A stretch of DNA of 64,000 bases from Amyelois transitella (lineage: Eukaryota > Arthropoda > Insecta > Lepidoptera > Pyralidae). The position numbers and the translations under genes were made by a program. The stretch spans positions 3,767,001-3,831,000 of the forward strand of contig NC_083534.1 in assembly GCF_032362555.1 (NCBI RefSeq), read 5' to 3'. The notes beneath the pieces were generated by a model. The model saw only the letters and a program-made list of their open reading frames with translations, made no database searches and was not told the origin of the DNA. Below, one piece after another: positions 62,474 through 64,000 of the stretch (position 1 is the stretch's first letter; every line of letters begins with the position of its first letter).

Positions 62474-62998
62474 TATAAAGATAAGTAGGACTTTGTATGA
62501 TAGTGTGTTAGTTTGTCTAAGGAGTGAATTGGTTTCGAATGAAAGTTCTAAGTAAGCTATTTTCTGGGTAAAATCATTGGTGTCTACTGGGTTTAAGATA
62601 CATTTTGGCTAATTATAATACATTTGCACGGATCTTATTAACTGTCATTTACCTAAGCCCAAAAATAATAAATAAGAGTTAAAGTAGTTACTACGTTTAT
62701 AAAATAATGAAAAACCTTATGTAATTAGCTATATAAGTATGCTTAATGTATAATACATATATAAAATATAATGTAATTATAAATATCGTTATTTAAAATT
62801 CTTTGTTAAATGTATATTTTTTTGTAATAAAACATTTTTTACATATTTTTGTTATTTTACAATTGTATATCCTACGATTTGGGTGAAATATACAAACATA
62901 TTGTATGGTTTACAGCAAAACCTGATTCCATTTCTTCGGCAAAAAGGCTAAAGCACTAACAACTATCTGCCGTCCATAAGTTTCTTAGTTAATATCTT
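62474..62998. other. AT-rich spacer
   Basis: No repeat or coding signal recognised; may include the end of the secreted-protein transcript. Confidence 0.35.
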
Positions 62999-63248
62999 GC
63001 CGTGTGGTTCCCGGTACCAATGGAAAAATAATAGTACCACTTTATCTTTCCCATGGGTGTCATAAAAGGCGACTAAAGGAAAGACTTACAAACTTAGGAT
63101 TCTTCTTTTAGGCGATAAGCTAGCAAGCTGTCACTAATTAGACCTCAATTAACGTCAAACAGCTTAACGTTAAATTAATCTTTTCGAGACTGTTGGCTGT
63201 CTATCCCGCAAGGGATATAGACATGATTACATGTATGTTTGTATGTAT
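62999..63248 (+). repeat. SINE-A, diverged full copy
   Basis: From GCCGTGTGGTTCCCGGTACC to TATGTTTGTATGTA. Confidence 0.8.
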
Positions 63249-63302
63249 CTTACATTTAAGTTTCTACAAATTAATGTACCACACATTTTTTTTTATTACA
63301 AA

Positions 63303-63485
63303 CTAGCGACCCGCCCCGGCTTCGCACGGGTGCACAATTATAAATGTTATTATACATAAAAACCTTCCTCTTGAATCACTCAACCTGTTACAAAAAACCG
63401 CATCAAAATCCATTTCGTAATTTTAAAGATTTAAGCATACAGACAAACAGACTAAAATAGCGACTTTGTTTTATAGGTACTACTT
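63303..63485 (-). mobile_element. Helitron-like element H4
   Basis: Close match to 40626-40812, including CTTCCTCTTGAATCACTC and the CTAG end. A short direct duplication (AAAAAATTTGGAGTAGT..CACCTTTCTTTATCA) follows at 63507-63652. Confidence 0.7.
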
Positions 63486-63722
63486 ATGTAGTGAAGAACA
63501 AAACTTAGTAAAAAATTTGGAGTAGTTACGTACCTATCACCTTTCTTTATCAATAAATTAATGTACCTACCACACATTTTTTCATTTCAAAAGAATAAAT
63601 CTTAGTAAAAAATTTGGAGTAGTAACGTAGGTACCTATCACCTTTCTTTATCAGACACAGTTTCTTGAATTATTAATGTAAGTACTCAATATTAAAAAAA
63701 ACAAAGTTACACCACAAAAAAT

Positions 63723-64000
63723 TTATTCCGAAGCACAAAAATATTTGACCAACCTTCGCAACGTGCAATGAACATACTTCACCAACTCGAAGCTGGCCGA
63801 TGCAAGATCACAAAATGCTTCATACACATACGTTCTCTTTGAATTATACTCACAGTTTAATAAACAGCCGATTATACAACAGAAGAAACTGATTACTTCG
63901 GCAGTATACTGACATAAGGAGGTACAACAATAGCAACATTTTAAATAAGTGTACGCGAATACGCTGGCGTCGCTGGAGGGAATGTAATTCACTTCGCAAA
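63723..64000 (-). CDS. Cysteine-rich C-terminal coding end, partial
   Basis: The minus frame is open from the window edge to a TAA at 63723-63725: NYIPSSDASVFAYTYLKCCY, a Cys-dense stretch with hydrophobic residues (CCTSLCQYTAEVISFFCCII), then FCDLASASFELVKYVHC and FCASE. It has no internal stop over 92 codons in an AT-rich background. It may be the last exon of a gene lying to the right. No family was recognised. Confidence 0.4.
   Translation of the reverse strand, partial: CEVNYIPSSDASVFAYTYLKCCYCCTSLCQYTAEVISFFCCIIGCLLNCEYNSKRTYVYEAFCDLASASFELVKYVHCTLRRLVKYFCASE

Overview
This is a 64 kb piece of an AT-rich insect nuclear genome. The repeats point to a moth or butterfly: dense SINEs with (ATGT)n tails, tRNA-derived SINEs, and many short Helitron-like elements that end in a hairpin plus CTAG. 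Genes are split by GT-AG introns, so most coding sequence lies in short exons. Exon borders below were fixed by splice sites, reading phase and continuity of recognised protein families. No homology search was run.

Layout. 2-139 (+) is the last coding piece of the dynactin actin-related protein Arp1. 2345-12745 (-) is a six-coding-exon aldo-keto reductase with a complete catalytic tetrad, two possible first exons, and several internal exon-containing duplications. 12.7-20.2 kb is repeat-rich intergenic DNA. 20261-37142 (-) is a complete glycerol-3-phosphate acyltransferase of the Gpat3/4 type. It has a tandem pair of alternative exons that both carry the NHxxxxD acyltransferase motif. 37567-39322 (+) is mitochondrial ATP synthase subunit e, divergent from Gpat4 across about 0.4 kb. 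40289-44371 (+) is a six-exon gene for a 308-aa Myb/SANT (zeste-like) protein. It is followed by a decayed Harbinger transposase remnant on the other strand. 47.5 kb holds an exon of a small membrane protein. 48064-49172 is a short TIR element carrying a THAP-type exon and a second exon in convergent orientation. 50942-53569 is an apparently intact pogo/Tigger-type DNA transposon with a 645-codon uninterrupted ORF. 55452-62119 (+) is a five-exon gene for an unrecognised secreted 192-aa protein. A cysteine-rich ORF runs off the right edge on the minus strand.

The single-copy genes serve unrelated functions (dynein transport, carbonyl reduction, glycerolipid synthesis, oxidative phosphorylation). 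The rest is mobile DNA: roughly fifty pieces of one SINE family (SINE-A), about fourteen 3' ends of an RTE-like LINE that shares its 3' tail with SINE-A, eleven tRNA-type SINEs, at least sixteen Helitron-like pieces of four families, and several TIR elements. The most interesting signals are the Gpat4 alternative-exon pair, the intact pogo element, a TA-flanked element filled with TTTTCGTCCA motifs, the two-gene THAP element, and the shared SINE/LINE 3' end.
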